This document shows positions 52,440 through 63,893 of a stretch of 64,000 bases of DNA, piece by piece (the first letter of the stretch is position 1; each line of letters starts with the position of its first letter). The stretch comes from Arion vulgaris (Eukaryota; Mollusca; Gastropoda; Stylommatophora; Arionidae): NCBI GenBank assembly GCA_020796225.1, contig CM036755.1:39256806-39320805 (forward strand), given 5' to 3'. The position numbers were made by a program, and so were the translations under genes. The notes beneath the pieces are model-generated. The model did not search any database. It saw only the letters and a program-made list of their open reading frames with translations, and had not been told where the DNA came from.

Positions 52440-53270
52440 TTATGTCCGTAATTTGTTTGATCCCTGTTCGCATTTATTTTGTCATATTCTGTCTTTCTTT
52501 TCTCAAATCCTGTTTTACCTTGCATCGTCAGAAGAGATTTCTAGAACGGGTTTTTGTGTGCGTTTTGTAAGCAGAGTTTTTCGTTGCCTCTGTTATTTCT
52601 GCGGTCCACCTTTGCGTGGCCGACCTTTTGCTTTCTATCCACTGTTTTGAAGCATCATTGCTCGTTGATGTGCACTGTCTGTTGGTAATCTGCTTATGTG
52701 GCAGAGCTACTTAATTTGTTTTTTCTTGATGAAGTTCAGTACTGATATTGTACCCACTTTTTCCTGTCTTCATTTTTCAATCTGATTCTTCTTGTTAACC
52801 CCATCATTCTGTGAAGACACTTCATCTCTGTCATGACTAGTTTTCTTCTTGATACTTCCATCATTCTGTGTAGACACTTCATCTCTGTCGTGACTAGTTT
52901 TCTTCTTGATACTTCCATCATTCTGTGTAGACACTTCATCTCTGTCGTGACTAGTTTCTTCTTGATACTTCCATCATTCTGCGTAGACACTTCATCTCTG
53001 TCATGACTAGTTTTCTTCTTGATACTTCCATCATTCTGCGTAGACACTTCATCTCTGTCATGACTAGTTTTCTTCTTGATACTTCCATCATTTTGCGTAG
53101 ACACTTCATCTCTGTCATGACTAGTTTTCTTCTATTATTTGATGTCAGCGTTCAGGTTTGGCACTTATAGCATAATGTGGGGAGAAAGATTGTGTTAACA
53201 ATGCTCATTTTGTGTTCATGGTTTCATTTTGAAATGAGTCGCCATTTGTCCTATCATTTGATTTGCTTTG
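52440..53270 (-). pseudogene. LINE ORF2 C-terminal fragment with expanded segment
   Basis: The minus strand carries the family of 43330-43725: a Y-G-A-E-T-W-T-L-like start near 53180, KLVTTEMKCLHRMM near 53100, a piece like RIRLKNEDRKKWVQYQY, and GRPRKGGP near 52630. The MKCLHRM segment is repeated six times. Confidence -1.
52830..53130. repeat. 57-bp tandem repeat, about 5-6 copies, inside the LINE
   Basis: Unit GATACTTCCATCATTCTGTG plus TAGACACTTCATCTCTGTC(A/G)T and 16 bases. It is a multiple of three, so most of the LINE frame stays open; one copy is a base short. Confidence -1.
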
Positions 53271-53599
53271 TTGCATCTGTGTTGGATTTCATTAGTTATT
53301 CTTCCGTTTGCTGAAAAAATGCTCCCTAGGTATGTAAAATTTTTGCCTTGTTTTAATGCAGGACAGTTCTGTATATTTTGTCAGTATGATGCAAGTTTTC
53401 GAAATGCCGCCCATTAATTATTTTTTCTTTAAAATAACCTAAATTATAATTTTGATTTTACTGCTTATCCCCCCGCCCCTTTACGGTGTCGCCTGATGCG
53501 GCCGTCTCTCTGTATTATAGCACGGCACGGCACCGTCCTGTTTTAATGGACGTTTGTCGATGGAGATATTTTGTAATGTATACTAAATTAAATAAGGCA

Positions 53600-54110
53600 T
53601 GCCAAATCTGTGTTTCAGATAATGAGAAGCATTATCTGTAACAGGTCACTGTCAATTGAGATCAGAATGATAGTTATTCAATGCTACAAAGAGCCAATAC
53701 CAACAGTACGAGTCACGGAGAGTAAACAAACAGATGGAAAAATCTCTGAGAGCCACAGGGATGTGGTTTTACAGAAAAATGATGAGAATAACATGGACTG
53801 CTAAAATGACGAATGTGAGTTGTTGAATGAGGTCAAGAACAGAGAAAACTTATCATCAATATAAAAGGAAACAGGTCATCATTTTTCGGACATGTGATGA
53901 GAAGGGGAGGTTAAGAACACATTGTGACAACCGGTAAAAGCGAAAGGAGACGAGACAGAGGAAGACAGTGAGATACAATTTTAGACATCCTGACTTCATG
54001 GCACGGAAGAGTGTCAACATCTGAGAAGACAGCAATTACCAGAAACATAGATTTCTGGAAATCCATGATCGTCTACTCCAGCCGACACGGCACCTGATGA
54101 TGATACTGAA
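53600..54110 (+). pseudogene. LINE ORF2 C-terminal fragment
   Basis: FFGHVMRRGGLEHIVTTGKS and GRVSTSEKTAITRNIDFWKS in two frames; matches 48240-48665. Ends before ATGATGATAC. Confidence -1.
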
Positions 54111-54255
54111 TTAGCCAGTATAGGTGTTGCGTCATCATTAACAAATATAACTAGCCTGTATATAGGCTCAATAGAACGAAAGAGTTAAAACAATGACTCG
54201 TCTGGTCTCAGACATACGTACACATATGCACACGGATCAGGAGAACACAATAGAT

Positions 54256-54835
54256 CAGTGTTTCCAAACTGGGGTACGCGAACCCCAGGGTCCACGAGGT
54301 ACTCACAGGAGATCTTCAAGCGCTTGAGGAAATATTATGATCTTTGACATTTCAAACAGGAAATATAAATTTTAAAAACGTGTTTTTTCCGATCCAGAAG
54401 CACTTGAGCTTTTCAGCTCTTCGGTTCGGTGCCATGGACATCGTAACCCTTCAGTTCGGTGCCACAAACACCGTGGGAACCTGTGGCTTTTCTGCCAGTC
54501 CGCGGAATTGAACCCGCACACACAGAGGACTTGTCACCCGCAGTCCAACGCGCTACGAACACGCTGGGCAGACGGGCAAAACATATGTATAAAAACAGTG
54601 GTAAACTAGTTCCGCTGCGAAATCAAAGGACCCGGACCAAACCGAGTCTAAATGTCTGACAGGACAAAATGAAAGATCATTTAAAGTTTCCCGCAGTCTG
54701 AGAACATTGTTTACTATTGTAACACAAAGATAATTCATTCCTGTCCACTTTCTTATATAGTAACTTTTGGAGCTCCGCAGCAACAAAATGTGTTTCAATG
54801 AGTGTCCACGGTAATGCAAAGTTTGGAAACCGTTG
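54256..54835. mobile_element. hAT-type MITE, copy 3, carrying SINE-C
   Basis: Begins CAGTGTTTCCAAACTGGGGT and ends with TTTGGAAACCGTTG. Flanks CAATAGAT and CAGTAGAT form an 8-bp duplication with one mismatch. Same orientation and same nested SINE as copy 1, but no mariner-type MITE. Confidence -1.
54385..54575 (-). mobile_element. SINE-C inside hAT MITE copy 3
   Basis: CCGATCCAGAAGCACTTGAG through the inverted head (GAATTGAACCCGCACACACA and CCAACGCGCTACGAACACGC). Left junction AAAACGTG and right junction TATAAAAACAGTGG match copy 1. Confidence -1.
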
Positions 54836-54843
54836 CAGTAGAT

Positions 54844-55136
54844 ACATTTCTGATCTGCCACTTGACAGGAAAAATGAAGCCATATTTCCCCCTCAGAAGT
54901 CTTGTGTACTCTAGCTGAAAACATAAAGGGACACGCCTCTGGCAGGAAGGTATTTTGTTTAGAATGGACGCTAAAATATTATTGGACAAAAAAAAGAGGT
55001 TGCAAATTCCAAACTTTTGAGAATGTGGACAGAAACAGTAGCGTAGTGTCAATAAAACGATTTCTCGATTTTTTTTCTAGACTTTGACGTCATTGTGTGA
55101 TTTATCAACAAATGCACCGCAGTTTAGGGATTGGGA
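54844..55136. other. No gene recognised
   Basis: Unique sequence leading into the 36-bp array. Confidence -1.
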
Positions 55137-58100
55137 CAACAACAGATGGTAGACTTTCTTTGGCGTTTAGGACAGTAACAAATGGTCGCCATTCTTTGAC
55201 GCTTAGGACAGTAACATATGCATGCCATTCTTTGACGTTTAGGACAGTAACATATGCATGCCATTCTTTGGCGTTTAGGACAGTAACAAATGGTCGCTAT
55301 TCTTTGACGCTTAGGACAGTAACATATGCATGCCATTCTTTGACGTTTAGGACAGTAACATATGCATGCCATTCTTTGACGTTTAGGACAGTAACATATG
55401 CATGCCATTCTTTGACGTTTAGGACAGTAACATATGCATGCCATTCTTTGACGTTTAGGACAGTAACATATGCATGCCATTCTTTGACGTTTAGGACAGT
55501 AACATATGCATGCCATTCTTTGACGCTTAGGACAGTAACATATGCATGCCATTCTTTGACGTTTAGGACAGTAACATATGCATGCCATTCTTTGACGTTT
55601 AGGACAGTAACATATGCATGCCATTCTTTGACGTTTAGGACAGTAACATATGCATGCCATTCTTTGACGTTTAGGACAGTAACATATGCATGCCATTCTT
55701 TGACGTTTAGGACAGTAACATATGCATGCGTTGCGCATTCTTTGACGTTTAGGACAGTAACATATGCATGCCATTCTTTGACGTTTAGGACAGTAACATA
55801 TGCATGCCATTCTTTGACGTTTAGGACAGTAACATATGCATGCCATTCTTTGACGTTTAGGACAGTAACATATGCATGCCATTCTTTGACGTTTAGGACA
55901 GTAACATATGCATGCCATTCTTTGACGTTTAGGACAGTAACATATGCATGCCATTCTTTGACGTTTAGGACAGTAACATATGCATGCCATTCTTTGACGT
56001 TTAGGACAGTAACATATGCATGCCATTCTTTGACGTTTAGGACAGTAACATATGCATGCCATTCTTTGACGTTTAGGACAGTAACATATGCATGCCATTC
56101 TTTGACGTTTAGGACAGTAACATATGCATGCCATTCTTTGACGTTTAGGACAGTAACATATGCATGCCATTCTTTGACGTTTAGGACAGTAACATATGCA
56201 TGCCATTCTTTGACGTTTAGGACAGTAACATATGCATGCCATTCTTTGACGTTTAGGGCAGTAACATATGCATGCCATTCTTTGACGTTTAGGGCAGTAA
56301 CATATGCATGCCATTCTTTGACGTTTAGGACAGTAACATATGCATGCCATTCTTTGACGTTTAGGACAGTAACATATGCATGCCATTCTTTGACGTTTAG
56401 GACAGTAACATATGCATGCCATTCTTTGACGTTTAGGACAGTAACATATGCATGCCATTCTTTGACGTTTAGGACAGTAACATATGCATGCCATTCTTTG
56501 ACGTTTAGGACAGTAACATATGCATGCCATTCTTTGACGTTTAGGACAGTAACATATGCATGCCATTCTTTGACGTTTAGGGCAGTAACATATGCATGCC
56601 ATTCTTTGACGTTTAGGACAGTAACATATGCATGCCATTCTTTGACGTTTAGGACAGTAACATATGCATGCCATTCTTTGACGTTTAGGACAGTAACATA
56701 TGCATGCCATTCTTTGACGTTTAGGACAGTAACATATGCATGCCATTCTTTGACGTTTAGGACAGTAACATATGCATGCCATCTTTGACGTTTAGACAGT
56801 AACATATGCATGCATTCTTGACGTTTAGGGCAGTAACATATGCATGCCATTCTTTGACGTTTAGGACAGTAACATATGCATGCCATTCTTTGACGTTTAG
56901 GACAGTAACATATGCATGCCATTCTTTGACGTTTAGGACAGTAACATATGCATGCCATTCTTTGACGTTTAGGACAGTAACATATGCATGCCATTCTTTG
57001 ACGTTTAGGACAGTAACATATGCATGCCATTCTTTGACGTTTAGGACAGTAACATATGCATGCCATTCTTTGACGTTTAGGACAGTAACATATGCATGCC
57101 ATTCTTTGACGTTTAGGACAGTAACATATGCATGCCATTCTTTGACGTTTAGGACAGTAACATATGCATGCCATTCTTTGACGTTTAGGACAGTAACATA
57201 TGCATGCCATTCTTTGACGTTTAGGACAGTAACATATGCATGCCATTCTTTGACGTTTAGGACAGTAACATATGCATGCCATTCTTTGACGTTTAGGACA
57301 GTAACATATGCATGCCATTCTTTGACGTTTAGGACAGTAACATATGCATGCCATTCTTTGACGTTTAGGACAGTAACATATGCATGCCATTCTTTGACGT
57401 TTAGGACAGTAACATATGCATGCCATTCTTTGACGTTTAGGACAGTAACATATGCATGCCATTCTTTGACGTTTAGGACAGTAACATATGCATGCCATTC
57501 TTTGACGTTTAGGACAGTAACATATGCATGCCATTCTTTGACGTTTAGGACAGTAACATATGCATGCCATTCTTTGACGTTTAGGACAATAACATATGCA
57601 TGCCATTCTTTGACGTTTAGGACAGTAACATATGCATCCATTCTTTGACGTTTAGGACAGTAACATATGCATGCCATTCTTTGACGTTTAGGACAGTAAC
57701 ATATGCATGCCATTCTTTGACGTTTAGGACAGTAACATATGCATGCCATTCTTTGACGTTTAGGACAGTAACATATGGATGCCATTCTTTGACGTTTAGG
57801 ACAGTAACATATGCATGCCATTCTTTGACGTTTAGGACAGTAACATATGCATGCCATTCTTTGACGTTTAGGACAGTAACATATGTATGCCATTCTTTGA
57901 CGTTTAGGACAGTAACATATGCATGCCATTCTTTGACGTTTAGGACAGTAACATATGCATGCCATTCTTTGACGTTTAGGACAGTAACATATGCATGCCA
58001 TTCTTTGACGTTTAGGACAGAACATATGATGCCATCTTTGACGTTAGACAGAACATATGCATGCCATTCTTTGACGTTTAGGACAGTAACATATGGATGC

Positions 58101-59880
58101 CATTCTTTGACGTTTAGGACAGTAACATATGCATGCCATTCTTTGACGTTTAGGACAGTAACATATGCATGCCATTCTTTGACGTTTAGGACAGTAACAT
58201 ATGCATGCCATTCTTTGACGTTTAGGACAGTAACATATGCATGCCATTCTTTGACGTTTAGGACAGTAACATATGCATGCCATTCTTTGACGTTTAGGAC
58301 AGTAACATATGCATGCCATTCTTTGACGTTTAGGACAGTAACATATGCATGCCATTCTTTGACGTTTAGGACAGTAACATATGATGCCATTCTTGACGTT
58401 TAGGACAGTAACATATGCATGCCATTCTTTGACGTTTAGGACAGTAACATATGCATGCCATTCTTTGACGTTTAGGACAGTAACATATGGATGCCATTCT
58501 TTGACGTTTAGGACAGTAACATATGCATGCCATTCTTTGACGTTTAGGACAGTAACATATGCATGCCATTCTTTGACGTTTAGGACAGTAACATATGGAT
58601 GCCATTCTTTGACGTTTAGGACAGTAACATATGCATGCCATTCTTTGACGTTTAGGACAGTAACATATGCATGCCATTCTTTGACGTTTAGGACAGTAAC
58701 ATATGCATGCCATTCTTTGACGTTTAGGACAGTAACATATGCATGCCATTCTTTGACGTTTAGGACAGTAACATATGCATGCCATTCTTTGACGTTTAGG
58801 ACAGTAACATATGCATGCCATTCTTTGACGTTTAGGACAGTAACATATGCATGCCATTCTTTGACGTTTAGGACAGTAACATATGCATGCCATTCTTTGA
58901 CGTTTAGGACAGTAACATATGCATGCCATTCTTTGACGTTTAGGACAGTAACATATGCATGCCATTCTTTGACGTTTAGGACAGTAACATATGCATGCCA
59001 TTCTTTGACGTTTAGGACAGTAACATATGCATGCCATTCTTTGACGTTTAGGACAGTAACATATGGATGCCATTCTTTGACGTTTAGGACAGTAACATAT
59101 GCATGCCATTCTTTGACGTTTAGGACAGTAACATATGCATGCCATTCTTTGACGTTTAGGACAGTAACATATGCATGCCATTCTTTGACGTTTAGGACAG
59201 TAACATATGCATGCCATTCTTTGACGTTTAGGACAGTAACATATGTATGCCATTCTTTGACGCTTAGGACAGTAACATATGTATGCCATTCTTTGACGTT
59301 TAGGACAGTAACATATGCATGCCATTCTTTGACGTTTAGGACAGTAACATATGATGCCATTCTTTGACGTTTATAAAGAGCATCAGTAACTATATGTATG
59401 CCATTCTTTGACGTTTAGGGCAGTAACATATGCATGCCATTCTTTGACGTTTAGGGCAGTAACATATGTATGCCATTCTTTGACGTTTAGGACAGTAACA
59501 TATGCATGCCATTCTTTGACGTTTAGGACAGTAACATATGTATGCCATTCTTTGACGTTTAGGACAGTAACATATGCATGCCATTCTTTGACGTTTAGGA
59601 CAGTAACATATGTATGCCATTCTTTGACGTTTAGGACAGTAACATATGCATGCCATTCTTTGACGTTTAGGACAGTAACATATGCATGCCATTCTTTGAC
59701 GTTTAGGACAGTAACAAATGCATGCCATTCTTTGACGTTTAGGACAGTAACATATGCATGCCATTCTTTGACGTTTAGGACAGTAACATATGCATGCCAT
59801 TCTTTGACGTTTAGGACAGTAACAAATGTATGCCATTCTTTGACGTTTAGGGTTGTTAACAAATTCACTCCAATCATTGG
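55137..59880. repeat. 36-bp satellite-like array, about 130 copies, 4.7 kb
   Basis: Unit ATGCCATTCTTTGACGTTTA plus GGACAGTAACATATGC. Interior copies are nearly identical; the first and last few carry variants (ACAAATGGTCGCC, ACAAATG), a sign of homogenisation from the middle. Disruptions at 55728-55740, 56780-56825, 58018-58050, 58381 and 59375 shift the phase. Three of six frames are open for hundreds of codons, solely because 36 is a multiple of three. Confidence -1.
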
Positions 59881-60000
59881 CACTTACAGGTAGCAACAAA
59901 TGCATGCCACTTTTTGGCGATTATGAAAGACGTCCTCTTTTCCGTTTACCATGCGGTTTTAAAACAGTCTAAAGCCGAACGATTGATTTTATTGAGGCAG
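59881..60000. other. Short unique spacer
   Basis: Nothing recognised. Confidence -1.
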
Positions 60001-60210
60001 GTTTTACCCCGTATGGCTCAGCCCCTCTCCGCAGAAATATCACGCCACCTGCCATGAGTATTGAACAAAGCATGAACTCCGTAGCTCCGGCAATAATTCT
60101 AGAATTTCTTTAAAAATGCACAAGTGAACAAAACGGAGTGGTCCGGAATGAAACCTACGACCTTCAAAACGAACTGCACAGACTAAACCGTCTAGCCACA
60201 GAGTCCCCCT
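60000..60210 (-). mobile_element. SINE-D
   Basis: GTTTTACCCCGTATGGCTCA, GAACTCCGTAGCTCCGGCAA, TGCACAAGTGAACAAAACGG and the inverted head GTCTAGCCACAGAGTCCCC. Reference copy for the family. Confidence -1.
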
Positions 60211-60239
60211 TGTGGAATTCATTAAAATGATTGTATAGT

Positions 60240-60330
60240 GACACTCAACTGCGTCTTCCGCAGGGTATGCCCCACCCAACTCATTATCTTCCGCAGGGTA
60301 TGCCCCACCCAACTCATTATCTTCCGCTGA
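60240..60330. repeat. 33-bp tandem repeat, 2-3 copies
   Basis: CTTCCGCAGGGTATGCCCCA plus CCCAACTCATTAT twice, then a partial unit. Confidence -1.
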
Positions 60331-60433
60331 ACTTTTTCAGTATACAAGACCTGCATATCGAGGACCATGAATAACATCATGTCCGGGAAGCTGAAATATT
60401 TTAGTCACGTTAAACTTCACATCGGTTTGTAGA

Positions 60434-61460
60434 GAACGGTACTGGAAGGCATTGTTCCTGAAGTACTTCTACTCTCATTGTTTTATAGAGAATGGTACTG
60501 GAAGGCATTGTTCCTGAAGTACTTCTACTCTCATTGTTTTATAGAGAATGGTACTGGAAGACATTGTTCCTGAAGTACTTCTACTCTCATTGTTTTATAG
60601 AGAATGGTACTGGAAGGCATTGTACCTGAAGTACTTCTACTCTCATTGTTTTATAGAGAATGGTACTGGAAGGCATTGTTCCTGAAGTACTTCTACTCTG
60701 ATTGTTTTATAGAGAATGGTACTGGAAGGCATTGTTCCTGAAGTACTTCTACTCTCATTGTTTTATAGAGAATGGTACTGGAAGGCATTGTTCCTGAAGT
60801 ACTTCTACTCTCATTGTTTTATAGAGAATGGTACTGGAAGGCATTGTTCCTGAAGTACTTCTACTCTCATTGTTTTATAGAGAATGGTACTGGAAGGCAT
60901 TGTTCCTGAAGTACTTCTACTCTCATTGTTTTATAGAGAATGGTACTGGAAGGCATTGTTCCTGAAGTACTTCTACTCTCATTGTTTTATAGAGAATGGT
61001 ACTGGAAGGCATTGTTCCTGAAGTAATTCTACTCTCATTGTTTTATAGAGAATGGTACTGGAAGGCATTGTTCCTGAAGTAATTCTACTCTCATTGTTTT
61101 ATAGAGAATGGTACTGGAAGGCATTGTTCCTGAAGTACTTCTACTCTCATTGTTTTATAGAGAATGGAACTGGAAGGCATTGTTCATGGAGTACTTCTAC
61201 TCTGATTGTTTTATAGAGAATGGTACTGGAAGGCATTGTTCCTGAAGTACTTCTACTCTCATTGTTTTATAGAGAATGGTACTGGAAGGCATTGTTCATG
61301 GAGTACTTCTACTCTCATTGTTTTATAGAGAATGGTACTGGAAGGCATTGTTCATGGAGTACTTCTACTCTCATTGTTTTATAGAGAATGGTACTGGAAG
61401 GCATTGTTCATGAGTACTTACTCTCATTGTTTTATAGAGAATGGAACTGGAAGGCATTGT
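60434..61460. repeat. 56-bp tandem repeat, about 18 copies
   Basis: Units from 60434, 60490 onwards: GAATGGTACTGGAAGGCATT plus GTTCCTGAAGTACTTCTACT and 16 bases. Right-hand copies have GTTCATGGAGTAC, which also occurs in the LINE sequence at 63015. Confidence -1.
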
Positions 61461-61467
61461 TCATGAG

Positions 61468-61705
61468 TACCTTCTTCTTCTTAAACGCTCCATTTAGATC
61501 CTTGTTAACTACTTCGTGTGAATTATATGTATCCAGCCTAAGACGATTGTACATGGTGCCAGTTATGCGCGTACAGTAGCCAGCATGTCCGAATTCTGCA
61601 ATGTTCTATTTACTATGTAGCTTCCTAGGACCTACATCAGTCGCCTCTTACGACATGCCTTGTAAGTCGTACTGGTACTATTCTTGCTCCATTGGGCCCG
61701 GCACT
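61468..61705 (-). mobile_element. SINE-B
   Basis: TTCTTCTTCTTAAACGCTCC, AGTTATGCGCGTACAGTAGC, CGCCTCTTACGACATGCCTT and GCTCCATTGGGCCCGGCAC. It sits between two arrays. Confidence -1.
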
Positions 61706-63003
61706 ACATGGGCAGGAGAGAACAGTAATGGAGGGCAGGAGAGAACAGTAATGGAGGGCAGAGAGAACAGAATGGAGGGCAGAGAGAACAGTAATGGAGG
61801 GCAGAAGAGAACAGTAATGGAGGGCAGAAGAGAACAGTAATGGAGGGCAGAAGAGAACAGTAATGGAGGGCAGAAGAGAACAGTAATGGAGGGCAGAAGA
61901 GAACAGTAATGGAGGGCAGAAGAGAACAGTAATGGAGGGCAGAGAGAACAGTAATGGAGGGCAGGAGAGAACAGTAATGGAGGCAGAGAGAACAGTAATG
62001 GAGGGCAGAAGAGAACAGTAATGGAGGGCAGAAGAGAACAGTAATGGAGGGCAGAAGAGAACAGTAATGGAGGCAGAAGGGAACAGTAATGGAGGGCAGG
62101 AGAGAACAGTAATGGAGGCAGGAGAGAACAGTAATGGAGGGCAGGAGAGAACAGTAAGTGAGGGCAGGAGAGAACAGTAATGGAGGGCAGGAGAGAACAG
62201 TAATGGAGGGCAGGAGAGAACAGTAATGGAGGGCAGGAGAGAACAGTAATGGAGGGCAGGAGAAACAGTAATGGAGGGCAGGAGAGAACAGTAATGGAGG
62301 GCAGGGAGAACAGTAATGGAGGGCAGGAGAGAACAGTAATGGAGGGCAGGAGAGAACAGTAATGAGGCAGAGAGAACAGAAGAGCAGAGAGAACAGTAAT
62401 GGAGGGCAGAAGAGAACAGTAATGGAGGGCAGAAGAGAACAGTAATGGAGGGCAGAAGAGAACAGTAATGGAGGGCAGAGAGAACAGTAATGGAGGGCAG
62501 AGAAAAGAGGGCAAGAGCAGTAATGGAGGGCAGGAGAGAACAGTAATGGAGGGCAGGAGAGAACAGTAATGGAGGGCAGAAGAGAACAGTAATGGTGGGC
62601 AGAAGAGAACAGTAATGGAGGGCAGGAGAGAACAGTAATGGAGGGCAGGAGAGAACAGTAATGGAGGGCAGGAGAGAACAGTAATGGAGGGCAGGAGAGA
62701 ACAGTAATGGAGGGCAGGAGAGAACAGTAATGAGGGCAGGAGAGAACAGTAATGGAGGGCAGGAGAGAACAGTAATGGAGGGCAGGAGAGAACAGTAATG
62801 GAGGGCAGGAGAGAACAGTAATGGAGGGCAGGAGAGAACAGTAATGGAGGGCAGGAGAGAACAGTAATGGAGGGCAGGAGAGAACAGTAATGGAGGGCAG
62901 GAGAGAACAGTAATGGAGGGCAGGAGAGAACAGTAATGGAGGGCAGGAGAGAACAGTAATGGAGGGTAAGAGAGAACAGTAATGGAGGGCAGGAGAGAAG
63001 AGT
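61706..63003. repeat. 23-bp tandem repeat, about 56 copies
   Basis: Unit GGCAGGAGAGAACAGTAATG plus GAG, with A/G variants and many single-base deletions. Continues directly into LINE sequence at 63004. Open Leu/Ser/Pro-rich frames on the minus strand are artefacts. Confidence -1.
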
Positions 63004-63180
63004 AATGGAAAGCATGGTTCATGGAGTACGAGGTAGAGGACGACCAAGACAAAGTTGGCAACAGGACATTAAAGAAACCTTAACATGACTCTGGAGGAGA
63101 CGAGAGAACTTGCTTGAGACAGCGAGTTTTTCTGGCGGCAAATCAAAGGCGTAACCACTTAGTCACAGTGAGAGAAGGGT
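63004..63180 (+). pseudogene. LINE ORF2 C-terminal fragment
   Basis: ESMVHGVRGRGRPRQSWQQD, IKETLNMTLEETRELA and FFWRQIKGV, with a stop inside; GRGRPRQxW is the usual block near the end of such proteins. Confidence -1.
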
Positions 63181-63185
63181 TTTTG

Positions 63186-63374
63186 ACAGCCTGACTTCAC
63201 GGCACGAAAGATCGTCAACATCTGAGACAGAGACAACCGTCGGTCTAATAGCTATTCAAATCATGAACTGTCAGATCTGCTTAACACATCACACTTATAA
63301 TCCAGTCTGGTTTGGAGAAATGGTGTTTGTCGTTTAAAATGTTGACGATCTTTCACGACATGAAGTCAGGCTGT
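63186..63374. repeat. Inverted repeat with arms of about 34 bp
   Basis: GACAGCCTGACTTCACGGCA and AAGATCGTCAACATCT at 63189-63226 are inverted at 63342-63374 with two or three differences. The spacer is about 115 bp. Confidence -1.
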
Positions 63375-63674
63375 CCACAATTTTCTCTCTCTGTGGCTAA
63401 GTGGTTAACTCTGATAGTACGATACGCCACTTGACAAACCATATGATTAGTTACGATTTTACTAAACGTCACCTGACAAACCATCAGAAACTATCATAAA
63501 CTATATTCTTCTAACCAGTTGTTAATAAATAAGTTAATAAGCTTTCCTATGCTGTTGAACATACTCAACAAATAAACAATGTACTGGTATGAACATAAGA
63601 CAGTTATAACAAATTGTGTAAGGACATCTACGCCTTCAAGTTTGATCCTATAAAAACAATGTGTAAAAAGTCAA

Positions 63675-63800
63675 TTTTAGTATGCCTAGTGTAAGAGTTT
63701 TAAGCTGTTACTTTGCGTTCGGAATGTCGTGGGTTCGAATCCGGATCGTACCATTCTGTTCACAAGTGCATTTTCTACAGAAAGTTTTGTTTTAAAGTGC
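63675..63800 (+). mobile_element. SINE-D, tRNA-like part
   Basis: GTGGGTTCGAATCCGGATCG (B box) then CTGTTCACAAGTGCATTTTC. Confidence -1.
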
Positions 63801-63811
63801 GATAAAAGCGA

Positions 63812-63893
63812 CAAAGAAAATGGTTAGATGGCATAGCAGAATGAAAATGGTTAGATGGCATAGCAGAATGAAAATGGTTAGATGGCATAGCAG
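63812..63893. repeat. 27-bp tandem repeat, 3 copies, in LINE sequence
   Basis: AAAATGGTTAGATGGCATAG plus CAGAATG, three times; codes WLDGIAE-type LINE protein. Confidence -1.

Noticed and set aside
55097..59905. Very long open frames on both strands (up to 769 codons)
   Set aside because: They lie wholly in the 36-bp array; 36 is a multiple of three, so frames stay open by arithmetic. They change frame at single-base deletions and have no flanking gene structure.
61637..63061. Three overlapping 445-474 codon frames on the minus strand
   Set aside because: A 23-bp array cycles through all three frames every 69 bp; any stop-free unit gives this.
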